Source: an uncultured Eubacteriales bacterium
GTDB taxonomy: Bacteria; Bacillota; Clostridia; Oscillospirales; Oscillospiraceae
Direction: 5' to 3'
DNA: 64,000 nt
NCBI GenBank assembly: GCA_900555735.1
Contig: USMI01000001.1
Span: forward strand, 10,945-74,944
The notes beneath the pieces are model-generated. The model worked only from the letters and a program-made list of their open reading frames with translations. It was not told the DNA's origin and searched no databases. Positions 7,846 through 16,498 of the stretch are shown here, piece after piece. Made by a program: the position numbers and the translations under genes. The number at the start of each line of letters is the position of its first letter. Position 1 is the first letter of the stretch.

Positions 7846-9159
7846 ATGCTCAATGAGCGCAGTCTTTTATCGCAGTTTTTACATTTCGTGGCCGCTACGG
7901 TGGCGTCACTGATGGTGTTCAGTCTGTATTCCATTGTGGATGGACTGATGGTCGCCAAGGGCGTGGGAGAATACGCCATGGCGGCGGTGAATCTGGCGGT
8001 GCCGTTTACCAACGTGCTGTTTTCCATCGGCATCATCTTCGCCGTGGGCACCAGCACCATCATCGCCATCTATCTGGGCAAGGGCGAGGGTGAAAAGGCC
8101 AACAGTCTGTTCAGCCAGAACACGCTGCTGCTGACATGTATCGGCCTGACCATCACGGTGCTGGTATTCGCCTTTCTGGAGCCGTTCGCCGTGCTGCTGG
8201 GCGCAAAGGGTGTCACCTATCAGTACACCATGGACTATCTGCGGGGCCTTGCGCCCTTTGCGGTGTGCTTCATTGTGTCCTACACCATGGAGGTGCTCAT
8301 CAAGACCGACGGGTATCCCCGCATCGCCATTCTGACGGTCATCACCGGATGCCTGACCAACTGCGTGCTGGACTATGTGGCCATCTTTATTCTGGACTGG
8401 GGCGTTTGGGGCGCGGCCTTTGCCACGGGACTTTCCCAGCTGCTGACCTGCGTCATTTATCTGCGCCACTTCCTGCGGGGACACAACACCTTCCATTTTG
8501 TGAAGTTCAAAATGGATTGGCATATCTACAAGCGGCTGCTGTCCATCGGCGTGGCCGACGGCGTGACGGAGCTGTGCAACGGCGTGATGATCTTCCTGTT
8601 CAACCGCATCATCCTGCGGTGTCTGGGAGACGACGGACTGGTGTGCTACACCATCATCGCCTATGTGAACACCCTCATCATCAACACCATGCTGGGTATC
8701 TCCCAGGGCAGCCAGCCGCTGGTGAGCTATCACTACGGCAAGGAGGACGCGGCGGGCTATCGCAAGCTGCTGCGGTACGGCTTTACGGCGGTGGGGATCA
8801 TGACGGTGGTCATCTGCGCCGTCGTGATGGTGTTCGCGCCGCAGATCGCCGGGATCTTCCTTGGAACCGAAAATCCCGGACTGGCGGCGGACGCCGCCGG
8901 GGCGCTGCGACGGTACGGCCTGTGCTATCTGCTGCTGGGCAGCAATGTCCTGATGGGCGGCTTCCTGACCGCAGTAGAGCGTCCCACCGGAGCCATCTGC
9001 ATCTCCGTAGGCCGAGGACTGGTGTTTCAGGCCGCGGCGCTGGCGGCGCTGGCCTTCACCGTGGGCGGCAGCGCCATCTGGTACGCGCCGGTGATATCCG
9101 AGGCCGTCTGCGCCGTGATGGCGGTGTGGTTTTTGAGAAGGTTTTTGAAAAAAGCATAA
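7846..9159 (+). CDS. MATE-family efflux transporter
   Basis: The 437-residue polytopic protein has about twelve hydrophobic helices in two related halves, as expected for MATE exporters driven by a Na+ or H+ gradient. Family-typical stretches include SLYSIVDGLMVAKGVG near the N-terminus and GISQGSQPLVSYHYG in the second half. The start is preceded by GAGGAG at 11-bp spacing. The gene has its own promoter (7763-7791) and terminator (9158-9195), so it is monocistronic. A second MATE gene lies at 41012-42328. Substrate unknown. Confidence 0.9.
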   Translation: MLNERSLLSQFLHFVAATVASLMVFSLYSIVDGLMVAKGVGEYAMAAVNLAVPFTNVLFSIGIIFAVGTSTIIAIYLGKGEGEKANSLFSQNTLLLTCIGLTITVLVFAFLEPFAVLLGAKGVTYQYTMDYLRGLAPFAVCFIVSYTMEVLIKTDGYPRIAILTVITGCLTNCVLDYVAIFILDWGVWGAAFATGLSQLLTCVIYLRHFLRGHNTFHFVKFKMDWHIYKRLLSIGVADGVTELCNGVMIFLFNRIILRCLGDDGLVCYTIIAYVNTLIINTMLGISQGSQPLVSYHYGKEDAAGYRKLLRYGFTAVGIMTVVICAVVMVFAPQIAGIFLGTENPGLAADAAGALRRYGLCYLLLGSNVLMGGFLTAVERPTGAICISVGRGLVFQAAALAALAFTVGGSAIWYAPVISEAVCAVMAVWFLRRFLKKA

Positions 9160-9195
9160 AAAGGATGCCGTGCCAGCGGGCACGGCATCCTTTTT
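9158..9195 (+). terminator. Terminator after the first MATE gene
   Basis: aaaaaggatgccgtgcc pairs perfectly with ggcacggcatccttttt around a short AGCG-type loop, beginning at the stop codon. Confidence 0.9.
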
Positions 9196-9327
9196 ATGCT
9201 ACTACCAACAAATGGCAGCCAAAAGCCGTCATTATTCCAAGCACGCCTCTTGTGTCGAAACCATACAAAAACAGTAGGTGAAGTCTGTCGAATTTTCTTG
9301 CAAATGGCCGGAATGTAAAAAAGGGGG
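9196..9327. other. Non-coding spacer, nothing recognised
   Basis: About 130 bases between the MATE terminator and the met promoter. I see no gene, repeat or clear RNA structure here. Confidence 0.5.
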
Positions 9328-9356
9328 TTGACAAACGGCACCGAAAGCGTTAACAT
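9328..9356 (+). promoter_or_regulatory. Promoter of the metQNI leader
   Basis: TTGACA (9328-9333), exactly 17 bases, TAACAT (9351-9356). The predicted transcript starts about 50 bases before the leader reading frame and 280 bases before metQ. Confidence 0.75.
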
Positions 9357-9411
9357 GCCACCATCCAAGGCGGACACGCCATTGAGAACCGAGGAAAGGA
9401 GAAAATCAGTG

Positions 9412-9531
9412 ATGAAGAAGCTGAGCGCCGTGATGATGATGTCTATGGAGATGTGCATGTGCCGCATGTGCATGTTTCGTCGCGCTCAATTCGGTCAACT
9501 GATTTTCCCTGACGGTATGGCGTCCTGCTGA
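9412..9531 (+). CDS. Met/Cys-rich leader peptide of the methionine transporter operon
   Basis: A 39-codon reading frame follows GGAAAGGAG. Ten of its codons are ATG, and residues 8-21 read MMMSMEMCMCRMCM, with three further Cys codons among them. It ends at TGA 9529-9531, inside a small hairpin (cgtcctg/caggacg, 9521-9541). A rho-independent terminator follows at 9555-9598 and metQ at 9642. The order promoter, Met-rich frame, alternative hairpins, terminator, methionine transporter is that of ribosome-mediated attenuation. When charged Met-tRNA is short, stalling on the Met codons should favour read-through. I infer this from layout; I know of no described example to name. Confidence 0.72.
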   Translation: MKKLSAVMMMSMEMCMCRMCMFRRAQFGQLIFPDGMASC

Positions 9532-9554
9532 ACACAGGACGAACAACAGTCATG

Positions 9555-9598
9555 AACGGTGGAAGGTCGATTGACCTGCCACCGTTTTATTTTTGTTC
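9555..9598 (+). terminator. Leader terminator (attenuator) upstream of metQ
   Basis: aacggtgg-aggtc pairs with gacct-ccaccgtt, followed by ttttatttttg. Its 3' half contains ttgacc, which could instead pair with ggtcaa inside the leader frame (about 9493-9498), giving a possible antiterminator. Confidence 0.78.
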
Positions 9599-9641
9599 TT
9601 CACCCGCAAACCTACATTGATGAAAAAAGGAGACAAACATC

Positions 9642-10538
9642 ATGAAAAAGCACAACTACTTCGTGAAGCTGGCCACGCTGGCACTGGCGCTGGTCCTGAC
9701 CCTGAGCCTGACCGCCTGCGGCGGCAACAGCAACACCACTGACGGCGACGACACCCAGCCCGTCATCCAGATCGCTGTTCCCAACGACACCACCAACGAG
9801 GCCCGCGCCCTGCTGCTGCTGCAGGAGAACGGCATCATCAAGCTGGCTGACGGCGCAGGCATCACCGCCACCAAGAACGACATCGTGGAGAATCCCTACA
9901 ACGTTGAGATCGTCGAGGCCGAGGCCGCTCAACTGCCCAACCAGCTGCAGGATGTGGACTACGCCGTCATCAACAGCAACTACGCCATCAGCGCCGGTCT
10001 GAATCCCGTCAGCGATTCCCTGCTGATCGAGGGCAGCGCCTCCGCTTACGCCAATATCCTGACCGTGAAGGAAGGCAACGAGACCTCCCCCAAGACGCTG
10101 GCCCTGAAGGCCGCTCTGGAGAGCCAGCAGGTGGTTGACTACATCAACGAGAAGTACAACGGCTCCGTGGTCTCCGTGGTGGAGAACCCCACCGACGGCT
10201 ATGACGCCACTGTGGATTACGACGCCCTGAACGGCGAGACCATCACCATCGCCGCCTCCCCCGCTCCCCATGCCGAGATCCTCGAGGTCGTCAAGACCAT
10301 TCTGGCCGACAAGGGCATCACGCTGGACATTCAGGTCTACAATGACTATGTTGTGCCCAACACCGTGGTGGACGACGGCACTGTGGACGCCAACTACTTC
10401 CAGCACCTGCCCTATCTGGAGGACTTCAATGCCCAGAACGGCACTCACATCGTCTCTGTTTCCGCCATCCACGTGGAGCCCATGGGCCTGTACGGCGGCA
10501 AGCAGACCACGCTGGACGCTGTGACCGCCAGCAAGTAA
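9642..10538 (+). CDS. metQ: Methionine ABC transporter substrate-binding lipoprotein
   Basis: The 298-residue protein is of the NlpA/MetQ family. A lipoprotein signal peptide ends in LSLTAC, giving a lipidated Cys26 that anchors it to the outer face of the membrane. The mature part follows the family pattern, with PHAEILEVVKTILADKGI and the YNDYVVPNTVVDDGTVDANYFQHLPYLEDFN region of MetQ proteins. It is the first gene of metQ-metN-metI, behind the Met-rich leader. The start follows AAAAAGGAG. Its ligand is most likely L- or D-methionine by family. Confidence 0.93.
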   Translation: MKKHNYFVKLATLALALVLTLSLTACGGNSNTTDGDDTQPVIQIAVPNDTTNEARALLLLQENGIIKLADGAGITATKNDIVENPYNVEIVEAEAAQLPNQLQDVDYAVINSNYAISAGLNPVSDSLLIEGSASAYANILTVKEGNETSPKTLALKAALESQQVVDYINEKYNGSVVSVVENPTDGYDATVDYDALNGETITIAASPAPHAEILEVVKTILADKGITLDIQVYNDYVVPNTVVDDGTVDANYFQHLPYLEDFNAQNGTHIVSVSAIHVEPMGLYGGKQTTLDAVTASK

Positions 10539-10559
10539 GGAAGAAGGAGGGAGACGTCC

Positions 10560-11570
10560 ATGATCGAACTGAAACACGTCAGCAAGACGTTTGATTCCGG
10601 CACTGCCGGAGGGGTAGACGCGCTCAAGGACGTCTCCCTTACCATTGAGGACGGGGACATCTACGGTATCATCGGCATGTCCGGCGCCGGCAAGAGCACG
10701 CTGGTGCGGTGCATCAACCTGCTGGAGCGTCCCACCAGCGGCGAGATCGTGGTGAACGGCCAGCGGCTGGACACCATGACCCCCGCCCAGCTCCGCGAGG
10801 CACGCCGGGGCATCACCATGATCTTCCAGCATTTCAACCTGCTGATGCAGCGGACCTGCCTGAAGAACGTATGCTTCCCCATGGAGCTGGTGGGCGTAAA
10901 GAAGGCCGACGCCGAGAAGCGCGCCCGCGAGCTGCTGGAGCTGGTGGGCCTGCCCGACAAGGCCAACGCCTACCCCGCCCAGCTCTCCGGCGGCCAGCAG
11001 CAGCGCATCGCCATTGCCCGCGCGCTGGCCACCGATCCCAAGGTGCTGCTGTGCGACGAGGCCACCAGCGCCCTTGACCCCAACACCACCCGTCAGATCC
11101 TGGAGCTGATCCGGGACATCAACAAAAAGCTGGGCATCACCGTGGTGGTCATCACCCACCAGATGAGCGTGGTGAAGGAAATTTGCAGCCATGTGGCTAT
11201 TCTGGACGGCGGCGTGGTAGCGGAATCCGGCATGGTGGGCACGGTGTTTGCCGCACCCAAGTCCGCCGCGGGCCGCCGCCTGGTGTTCCCCGGCGGCGCC
11301 GACGCGCAGGTATACGATCCCTCCGGCGAGCGTCTGGTGCGTCTGGTGTTCAAGGACAGCAAGACCACCAGCATCCCCATGGTGGCGCGACTGGCGGCGG
11401 AGGAGAACATCTTCTGCAACGTCATCTCCGCCAGCACCCAGAGCCTATCCGAGGAGGTCTACGGCAGTATGATGCTGGGCATCCCCAGCGCCCACTTTGA
11501 CCGGGCAGTCGCTTTCATTCAGAACATCGCCAATGTGCAGGTAGAGGAGGTCGACCACGATGTACAGTAA
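10560..11570 (+). CDS. metN: Methionine ABC transporter ATP-binding protein
   Basis: The 336-residue ATPase has Walker [10 protein letters not shown] (near residue 38), signature [15 protein letters not shown], Walker [14 protein letters not shown] and a following H-loop (VVITHQM). The C-terminal 75 residues form the NIL domain, which in MetN binds methionine and inhibits transport when the internal pool is high. It starts behind AGAAGGAGGG, 21 bases after metQ, and overlaps metI by 11 bases, which suggests coupled translation. Confidence 0.95.
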   Translation: MIELKHVSKTFDSGTAGGVDALKDVSLTIEDGDIYGIIGMSGAGKSTLVRCINLLERPTSGEIVVNGQRLDTMTPAQLREARRGITMIFQHFNLLMQRTCLKNVCFPMELVGVKKADAEKRARELLELVGLPDKANAYPAQLSGGQQQRIAIARALATDPKVLLCDEATSALDPNTTRQILELIRDINKKLGITVVVITHQMSVVKEICSHVAILDGGVVAESGMVGTVFAAPKSAAGRRLVFPGGADAQVYDPSGERLVRLVFKDSKTTSIPMVARLAAEENIFCNVISASTQSLSEEVYGSMMLGIPSAHFDRAVAFIQNIANVQVEEVDHDVQ

Positions 11571-12258
11571 TCTGTTCAGCGCCCAGTCCGTACAGGATCT
11601 GATGACGGTGCTGCCCTCCCTGCCCTTCGCCATCTGGGAGACCTTTTACATGACGGTGCTCAGTACGGCGCTGTCGCTGGTCATCGGCCTGCCCTTGGGC
11701 GTGCTGCTGGTGGTGGGCGAAAAGGGCGGCGTGCTGCCCTTGCCCCGCTGGCTGATGCAGGTGCTGAATGTCATCATCAATCTGCTGCGCTCCGTGCCGT
11801 TCCTGATTTTGATGATTATGGTGTTCCCCCTGTCCCGCCTGCTGATCGGCACCTCTATCGGCACCACGGCCACCATCGTGCCGCTGGTGGCGGCGGCCTT
11901 CCCCTTCGTGGCCCGTCTGGTGGAGACCAGCCTCCGCGAGGTGGACGGCAACATCATTGAGGCCGCCCAAAGCATGGGTGCCACGCCCATGCAGATCATC
12001 TGCAAGGTGATGATCCCGGAGAGCGTTCCCTCTCTCATCCAGAACGTGACCATCGCACTGACCACCATTCTGGGCTACTCCGCCATGAGCGGTATCATCG
12101 GCGGCGGCGGTCTGGGCAAGATCGCCATTGACTACGGCTACTATCGTTATAAGTATCTGGTGATGCTGGTGGCGGTGGTGCTGCTGATCCTGCTGGTGCA
12201 GCTGTTCCAGAGTCTGGGAACGTGGCTCAGCAAGAAGTGCGATAAGAGATTGAAATAA
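11560..12258 (+). CDS. metI: Methionine ABC transporter permease
   Basis: The 232-residue permease has five or six membrane helices and the inner-membrane ABC permease signature EAAQSMGATPMQIICKVMIPES, which docks onto MetN. Its start lies inside the last codons of metN. The terminator at 12278-12307 closes the operon. Confidence 0.94.
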   Translation: MYSNLFSAQSVQDLMTVLPSLPFAIWETFYMTVLSTALSLVIGLPLGVLLVVGEKGGVLPLPRWLMQVLNVIINLLRSVPFLILMIMVFPLSRLLIGTSIGTTATIVPLVAAAFPFVARLVETSLREVDGNIIEAAQSMGATPMQIICKVMIPESVPSLIQNVTIALTTILGYSAMSGIIGGGGLGKIAIDYGYYRYKYLVMLVAVVLLILLVQLFQSLGTWLSKKCDKRLK

Positions 12259-12277
12259 ACACTATTTATTAAAATGA

Positions 12278-12307
12278 ACCGGGCGGGGTTACCCCGTCCG
12301 GTTTTTT
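12278..12307 (+). terminator. Terminator of metQNI
   Basis: aaccgggcgggg pairs with ccccgtccggtt (one G-T wobble), followed by a T tract. Confidence 0.88.
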
Positions 12308-12417
12308 GCATACAGTTCGCACAATGCAAGTTCAATTTGTGCAACATGCATTTTTTTGCGTTTGACGAAATTTTCACATTGTATAGTGTGCAAAAATGAA
12401 TCTTATAAAATTTCTAC

Positions 12418-12446
12418 TTGCAAAACCGAAACAACAGGTTTATAAT
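12418..12446 (+). promoter_or_regulatory. Promoter of citrate synthase
   Basis: TTGCAA (12418-12423), 17 bases, TATAAT (12441-12446), 56 bases before the start codon. The upstream 100 bases are AT-rich. Confidence 0.75.
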
Positions 12447-12502
12447 GAACTCGTATTTGAGGAACGCCCACGGGGCGCGGCTATGGAAAGGAGCACACCA
12501 TC

Positions 12503-13885
12503 ATGAGCAACAACGGCGGAACACTTGAAAAATTCGCAGGCTCCCTGAGCCAGCTGATCCAGCAGGAATACCACATCGGTGAGGAGTACTACCGGGGCGA
12601 CGTGAAGCGCGGCCTGCGCAACAGCGACGGCACCGGCGTTCTGGCCGGTGTGTCCAAGGTGGGCAGCGTGCAGGGCTACTTCATTCAGGACGGCCAGCGT
12701 ATCCCCAAGCCCGGCCAGCTGTACTACCGCGGCATCGAGCTGAACGAGATTGTGGAGGCCCACCGCAAGGCGGGCACCTTCGGCTATGAGGAGGTGGCCT
12801 ATCTGCTGCTGCTGGGCTATCTGCCCTCCAAGACGGAGCTGCAATACTTCAACGAGATCATGAAACGGGCCAGAAAGCTGCCTGACGGCTTTACCGAGGA
12901 CATGATCATGCGCCACCCCAGCCGGAACATCATGAACAAGCTGGCCCGCAGCGTGCTGGCGCTGTATTCCTATGACGACAATCCCGACGACACGTCGGTG
13001 GAAAATATGCTGCTGCAATCCATCAAGCTGGTGGGCTGCTTCCCCTCTATCGTGGCCAACGCCTATGCGGTGAAGCGCCATTACTTTCAGGGGGATTCCC
13101 TGCACATCCATTTCCCGGAGGATGACCTGTCCACGGCGGAGAACTTCCTGCGGATGATCCGGCCCGACAAGCAGTACACGGAGGAGGAGGCCCATCTGCT
13201 GGACATGATGCTGATGGTGCATGCCGAGCACGGCGGCGGCAACAACTCCACCTTCGTCTGCCGCGCCATGTCCTCCAGCGGCACGGATACTTACAGCGCC
13301 ATCGCCGGCGCGGTAGGCTCCCTGAAAGGCCCGCTGCACGGCGGCGCCAACGCCAAGGTCATGGAGATGTTCCAGTACATCAAGGAAAACGTAGACCCCC
13401 ACGACGACGGCTCTATCCGGGATTACCTGAACAAGCTGCTGGACGGCGAGGCCGGTGATAAATCCGGCAAGATCTACGGTCTGGGCCACGCGGTGTATAC
13501 CATCTCCGATCCCCGTGCGGTGCTGCTGAAAAAGTACGCCCAGCACATGGCGGAGATCAAGGGCTACGCCGAGGACTTCGCCCTGCTGCAAAAGGTGGAG
13601 GAGTTGGGCATTCCGCTGGTGCAGGAGCGCCGCCACAACGACACGCCCATGTGCGCCAACGTGGACATGTATTCCGGTCTTGTCTACACCATGCTGGGCA
13701 TCCCTGAGGATGTGTTCACGCCCCTGTTCGCCTCCGCCCGTATCGCGGGCTGGTGCGCCAACCGCATCGAGGAAGTGGTGACCTGCCACCGGATCATGCG
13801 TCCCGCCTACCGCGCCGTCACCATCAAGGATCACTATGTTCCCATGGAGCAGCGCACGGCGAAGCTGGTCACCCTCGCGGAATAA
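12503..13885 (+). CDS. Citrate synthase
   Basis: The 460-residue enzyme condenses acetyl-CoA and oxaloacetate to citrate. The three catalytic positions are visible: His in GPLHGGANAKVMEM (near residue 280), His in GLGHAVYTISDPR (near 330) and Asp in ANVDMYSGLVYTMLG (near 390). The length fits the longer citrate synthases common in Firmicutes. The start follows GAAAGGAGCAC. No aconitase or isocitrate dehydrogenase gene is adjacent, so the use (glutamate synthesis or other) is not shown here. Confidence 0.92.
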   Translation: MSNNGGTLEKFAGSLSQLIQQEYHIGEEYYRGDVKRGLRNSDGTGVLAGVSKVGSVQGYFIQDGQRIPKPGQLYYRGIELNEIVEAHRKAGTFGYEEVAYLLLLGYLPSKTELQYFNEIMKRARKLPDGFTEDMIMRHPSRNIMNKLARSVLALYSYDDNPDDTSVENMLLQSIKLVGCFPSIVANAYAVKRHYFQGDSLHIHFPEDDLSTAENFLRMIRPDKQYTEEEAHLLDMMLMVHAEHGGGNNSTFVCRAMSSSGTDTYSAIAGAVGSLKGPLHGGANAKVMEMFQYIKENVDPHDDGSIRDYLNKLLDGEAGDKSGKIYGLGHAVYTISDPRAVLLKKYAQHMAEIKGYAEDFALLQKVEELGIPLVQERRHNDTPMCANVDMYSGLVYTMLGIPEDVFTPLFASARIAGWCANRIEEVVTCHRIMRPAYRAVTIKDHYVPMEQRTAKLVTLAE

Positions 13886-13906
13886 AACGATATCTCCGGT
13901 TTTCCA

Positions 13907-13950
13907 CATAGAGAAGGAAGCGGCACGAATGTGCCGCTTCCTTCTCTATG
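13907..13950. terminator. Perfect 20-bp stem-loop between converging genes
   Basis: catagagaaggaagcggcac is mirrored by its complement around the loop GAAT. There is no good T tract on either side, but the position after citrate synthase (ends 13885) and before the end of the minus-strand Dabb gene (13974) fits termination. Confidence 0.7.
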
Positions 13951-13973
13951 TAGGGATGTTGATCGCTGCCTGT

Positions 13974-14270
13974 TCAACAGGCTTCCTTCTCGTCAAAGGA
14001 CATTCGCTCCAACACATAATCCTTCATCTCGTCCACCAGCGCCTGCCGCTTGGGATGGCGCAGATAGTCGTTCAGATATTCCGGCCCGTCCAGATGCATG
14101 ACCACCATGATATCCGCGTTGGAGCCCCTTGCGGTTTCGCAGCGGTACACATCCGTATCATGTACAAAGGGCAGCTCCACTTCCAATTCTGCGCATGCCT
14201 TGCGGCAGCGGAAATAGATGCTGGTCACATCCGCGTCTTTCGTCAGCTTCAAGAGAATATAGTGTACCAT
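13974..14270 (-). CDS. Dabb (stress-responsive alpha/beta barrel) domain protein
   Basis: This 98-residue cytoplasmic protein is one ferredoxin-like alpha+beta unit of the kind that dimerises into a barrel: MVHYILLKLTKDAD at the start, and an acidic HPKRQALVDEMKDYVLERM helix at the end. I chose 14270 because AAGGAGGT lies 6 bases upstream; the longer frame to 14288 lacks a site. Family members include small stress proteins and cyclases, so no reaction is assigned. Confidence 0.75.
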   Translation of the reverse strand: MVHYILLKLTKDADVTSIYFRCRKACAELEVELPFVHDTDVYRCETARGSNADIMVVMHLDGPEYLNDYLRHPKRQALVDEMKDYVLERMSFDEKEAC

Positions 14271-14301
14271 TCTTAGGACCTCCTTCAATTATTATTGCCA
14301 T

Positions 14302-14330
14302 ACGTTAGCGCATTTTTTAACAATTGTCAA
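14302..14330 (-). promoter_or_regulatory. Promoter of the Dabb gene
   Basis: Minus strand: TTGACA (14330-14325), 17 bases, TAACGT (14307-14302). The -10 is weak. Confidence 0.5.
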
Positions 14331-14546
14331 GTCCTTTTTTCGTCGTTTCCACCACATGTGTTTATCTAAAATTGTGCAAATGTTTCAAAAAATCCACATT
14401 TTTCACTTTATCCACAAAAAGCGTTAAAGAAATATGCGAATTTTTTAACAAAAAATTTTTTATTTTTGTTTGCCGCACAGCGTCAATCATTCACGCAGCA
14501 CAAACAAATTAGCAGCATTATTTCCCAGAAAATGGAAGCCCCGCAC
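14331..14546. other. AT-rich non-coding stretch
   Basis: This gap between the Dabb promoter and the next terminator is much richer in A+T than its surroundings, with several runs such as aacaaaaaattttttattttt. I see no gene with a ribosome site, no tRNA and no clear repeat. Confidence 0.5.
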
Positions 14547-14581
14547 AAAAAAAGAGACGGCGCTCGCGCACCGTCTCTTTT
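14547..14581. terminator. Terminator of the 14604-15194 gene
   Basis: aaaagagacgg pairs with ccgtctctttt around a cgctcgcgca loop; the A run on the plus strand gives a T tract on the minus strand. Confidence 0.8.
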
Positions 14582-14603
14582 CCATTTTCTTCTCTTTCAA
14601 GTA

Positions 14604-15194
14604 CTACCGCTGGAAGCGTACCACATATGTTCCCAGCACCTGCTGACAAGGGATCTTCGCCGCGTTTTCAACGGTGAACGCCTCCTTGGGATAGACCGTC
14701 TTTACCTCGGTAGGATAGGCAGGCAGCGTCTTTCCGATGCTGACGCCATAGGCGTCCTCCGCCGTGAAGCTCCAGCGGAACGCACAGTCGCAGAACTCCT
14801 TCCCGCTGGCGATCAGCTCCGGCGCTCTCAGCCCCTCACCAAGGAAAAAGCACCCCGCGTTATCCTTTTCCGCCGGACAGGAGCCCTCGATCCCCACGCC
14901 GGTAAAGCGTATTTCAAGGAAGTCAGTCTTGAAGGTCTCCGTTTTCCCGTCCCGCTCATAGGGTACATCGTTCCAGAAGCCGATGTTGAGCCAGCCACGG
15001 ACGCCGTCCTTTTCCACGGCGGTATTGAACTCCACATAGCCGCTGCAGCCCTCCCTGACCTCCGCGTTGATGCGCAGCACCGGCCGCAGCGACACAAAGC
15101 CCTCCGGTAGGATGGCCCGCAGCCTGTCCTGCTCTACGCCATATGCCATGACGAACTGTTCCACTTTCGTCTTCAAACCCTCCGCAAGCCTCAT
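14604..15194 (-). CDS. Conserved-looking hypothetical protein, probably leaderless mRNA
   Basis: The 196-residue soluble protein begins MRLAEGLKTKVEQFVMAYGVEQDRLRA, then reads LPEGFVSLRPVLRINAEVR and many beta-strand-like segments. The first third recalls the acetoacetate-decarboxylase/DUF2071-type fold, but I do not recognise it firmly and assign no reaction. Upstream on the minus strand, TTGTAT and TATACT are spaced 17 bases apart, and the -10 box ends only 7 bases before the ATG at 15194. There is no ribosome site, so the mRNA would start at or next to the start codon. A longer frame to 15329 crosses this promoter and a terminator and is rejected. Confidence 0.7.
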   Translation of the reverse strand: MRLAEGLKTKVEQFVMAYGVEQDRLRAILPEGFVSLRPVLRINAEVREGCSGYVEFNTAVEKDGVRGWLNIGFWNDVPYERDGKTETFKTDFLEIRFTGVGIEGSCPAEKDNAGCFFLGEGLRAPELIASGKEFCDCAFRWSFTAEDAYGVSIGKTLPAYPTEVKTVYPKEAFTVENAAKIPCQQVLGTYVVRFQR

Positions 15195-15202
15195 TTTTAT
15201 CC

Positions 15203-15231
15203 AGTATAACAGAACCATTCTCCAGATACAA
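15203..15231 (-). promoter_or_regulatory. Promoter giving a leaderless transcript
   Basis: Minus strand: TTGTAT (15231-15226), 17 bases, TATACT (15208-15203), then 8 bases to ATG at 15194-15192. Confidence 0.65.
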
Positions 15232-15245
15232 GCCATAGGAGGCAG

Positions 15246-15275
15246 CGAAAAAGCGGGCGCTGGCCCGCTTTTTCG
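15246..15275. terminator. Terminator of the copper-type ATPase unit
   Basis: cgaaaaagcgggc pairs with gcccgctttttcg around GCTG, symmetric and so usable in both directions. It lies just after the minus-strand small membrane gene (ends 15295). Confidence 0.85.
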
Positions 15276-15294
15276 TATTTGCGTGTGGTTCCGG

Positions 15295-15462
15295 TCAAAG
15301 CACCAGCAGCAGAGCCGCCGCCACGGCAACCACGCCGCCTACGGCACTGACAATACCGTAGATCTTGCGGGACTCCGGATCGTGCTTCTCTTTGGAGAGA
15401 TAGTACAGTCCGGTGCCAAGGATCAGGACGCCGATAATCAGTGCAATGATTTTAATGACCAT
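15295..15462 (-). CDS. Small membrane protein downstream of truncated P-type ATPase
   Basis: The 55-residue protein has two hydrophobic segments (about residues 3-22 and 38-55) joined by a charged loop, SKEKHDPESRKIYG. The start at 15462 is preceded by GGGAGGAAACACAAA. It overlaps the end of the truncated ATPase gene by 11 bases, so its ribosome site lies within the last ATPase codons. Function unknown; position suggests a part in the same metal response. Confidence 0.65.
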   Translation of the reverse strand: MVIKIIALIIGVLILGTGLYYLSKEKHDPESRKIYGIVSAVGGVVAVAAALLLVL

Positions 15463-16483
15463 TTTGTGTTTCCTCCCGCACACTGACGGCGGCCACCACC
15501 TCCGGTGCGCCGTAGGTCAGCGTACCGGTCTTGTCAAAGGCGATCACCTTCACGCCGGCCAGCCGCTCCAGCGCGTCTCCCTCGCGGACAAGGAAGCCAT
15601 GCTTGGTGGCGTTGCCGATGGCCGCCATGATGGCCGTAGGCGTCGCCAGCACCAGCGCGCAGGGGCAGAACACCACAAGGATGGTGACGGCCCGGATGAT
15701 CTGTCCGGAAATGAGCCACGTCAGCGCCGCGGCAGTCAACGCAATGGCCACGATCCATGTGGCCCAGCGATCCGCGATGCCCACGATCTTGGCCTTGCCC
15801 GCGTCGGCGGATTGCACCAGCCGGATCATCCGCTGGATGGAGCTGTCCTCGCCCACCTTGGTGGCCTCCATCTCAAAGGCGCCGAACTGGTTCACCGTGC
15901 CGCTGGACACGGCGTCCCCCACCGTTTTATCCACCGGCAGGGACTCGCCGGTCATGACCGCCTGATTGATGGATGTCTGTCCCGAAACGATCACGCCGTC
16001 CACAGGGACGCCCTCGCCCGGCAGCACGCGGATGCGGTCGCCTACCTGCACCTGCTCCGCAGGGATGATCTCCTCGTTGCCGCCGCGCAGCACACGCGCC
16101 GTCTGCGGCGTCAGGTGCACCAGCTTTTCGATGCCCGCCCGGGCCTTTGCCACCGTCAGCTCCTCCAGCAGGCCGCCCAACTGCATGATGAAGGCCACCT
16201 CACCGGCGGCAAAGTCCTGTCCGATGCAGACCGAGGCGATCAGCGCCAGCGACACCAGCACGTCCGCTTTGATGTCAAAGGCAGTCACAAGGCCGATGAT
16301 GGCCTCCAGCACAATGGGAACACCGCACAGAATGATGGCCACCCACGCCATATCAAAGGGCAGCGGCTGCCACTTTGCCAGACTGCAAATGACCGCGATG
16401 CCGGAGATCACCAGCAGGGTGACATCCTTTTTGATGCCGCCAAGCTCCAGCAGGTGCTCCAGCTTTTCCATCAGCGAGTTCAT
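15452..16483 (-). pseudogene. Heavy-metal P-type ATPase truncated after DKTGTLT
   Basis: The frame encodes 343 residues of a P1B-type ATPase: membrane helices, the actuator motif TGES (near residue 155), the metal-binding CPC in FCPCALVLATP (near 270) and the phosphorylation motif DKTGTLT (Asp317). It then stops 27 residues after that Asp with VREETQNGH. The ATP-binding domain, TGD and GDGxND motifs are absent; family members are usually above 600 residues. No frameshifted remainder follows; the next bases already belong to the small membrane gene. An internal deletion is the simplest reading. No N-terminal HMA domain. The promoter overlaps CsoR-like operators. Confidence 0.8.
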
Positions 16484-16498
16484 AGCTATTCTCCTTTT

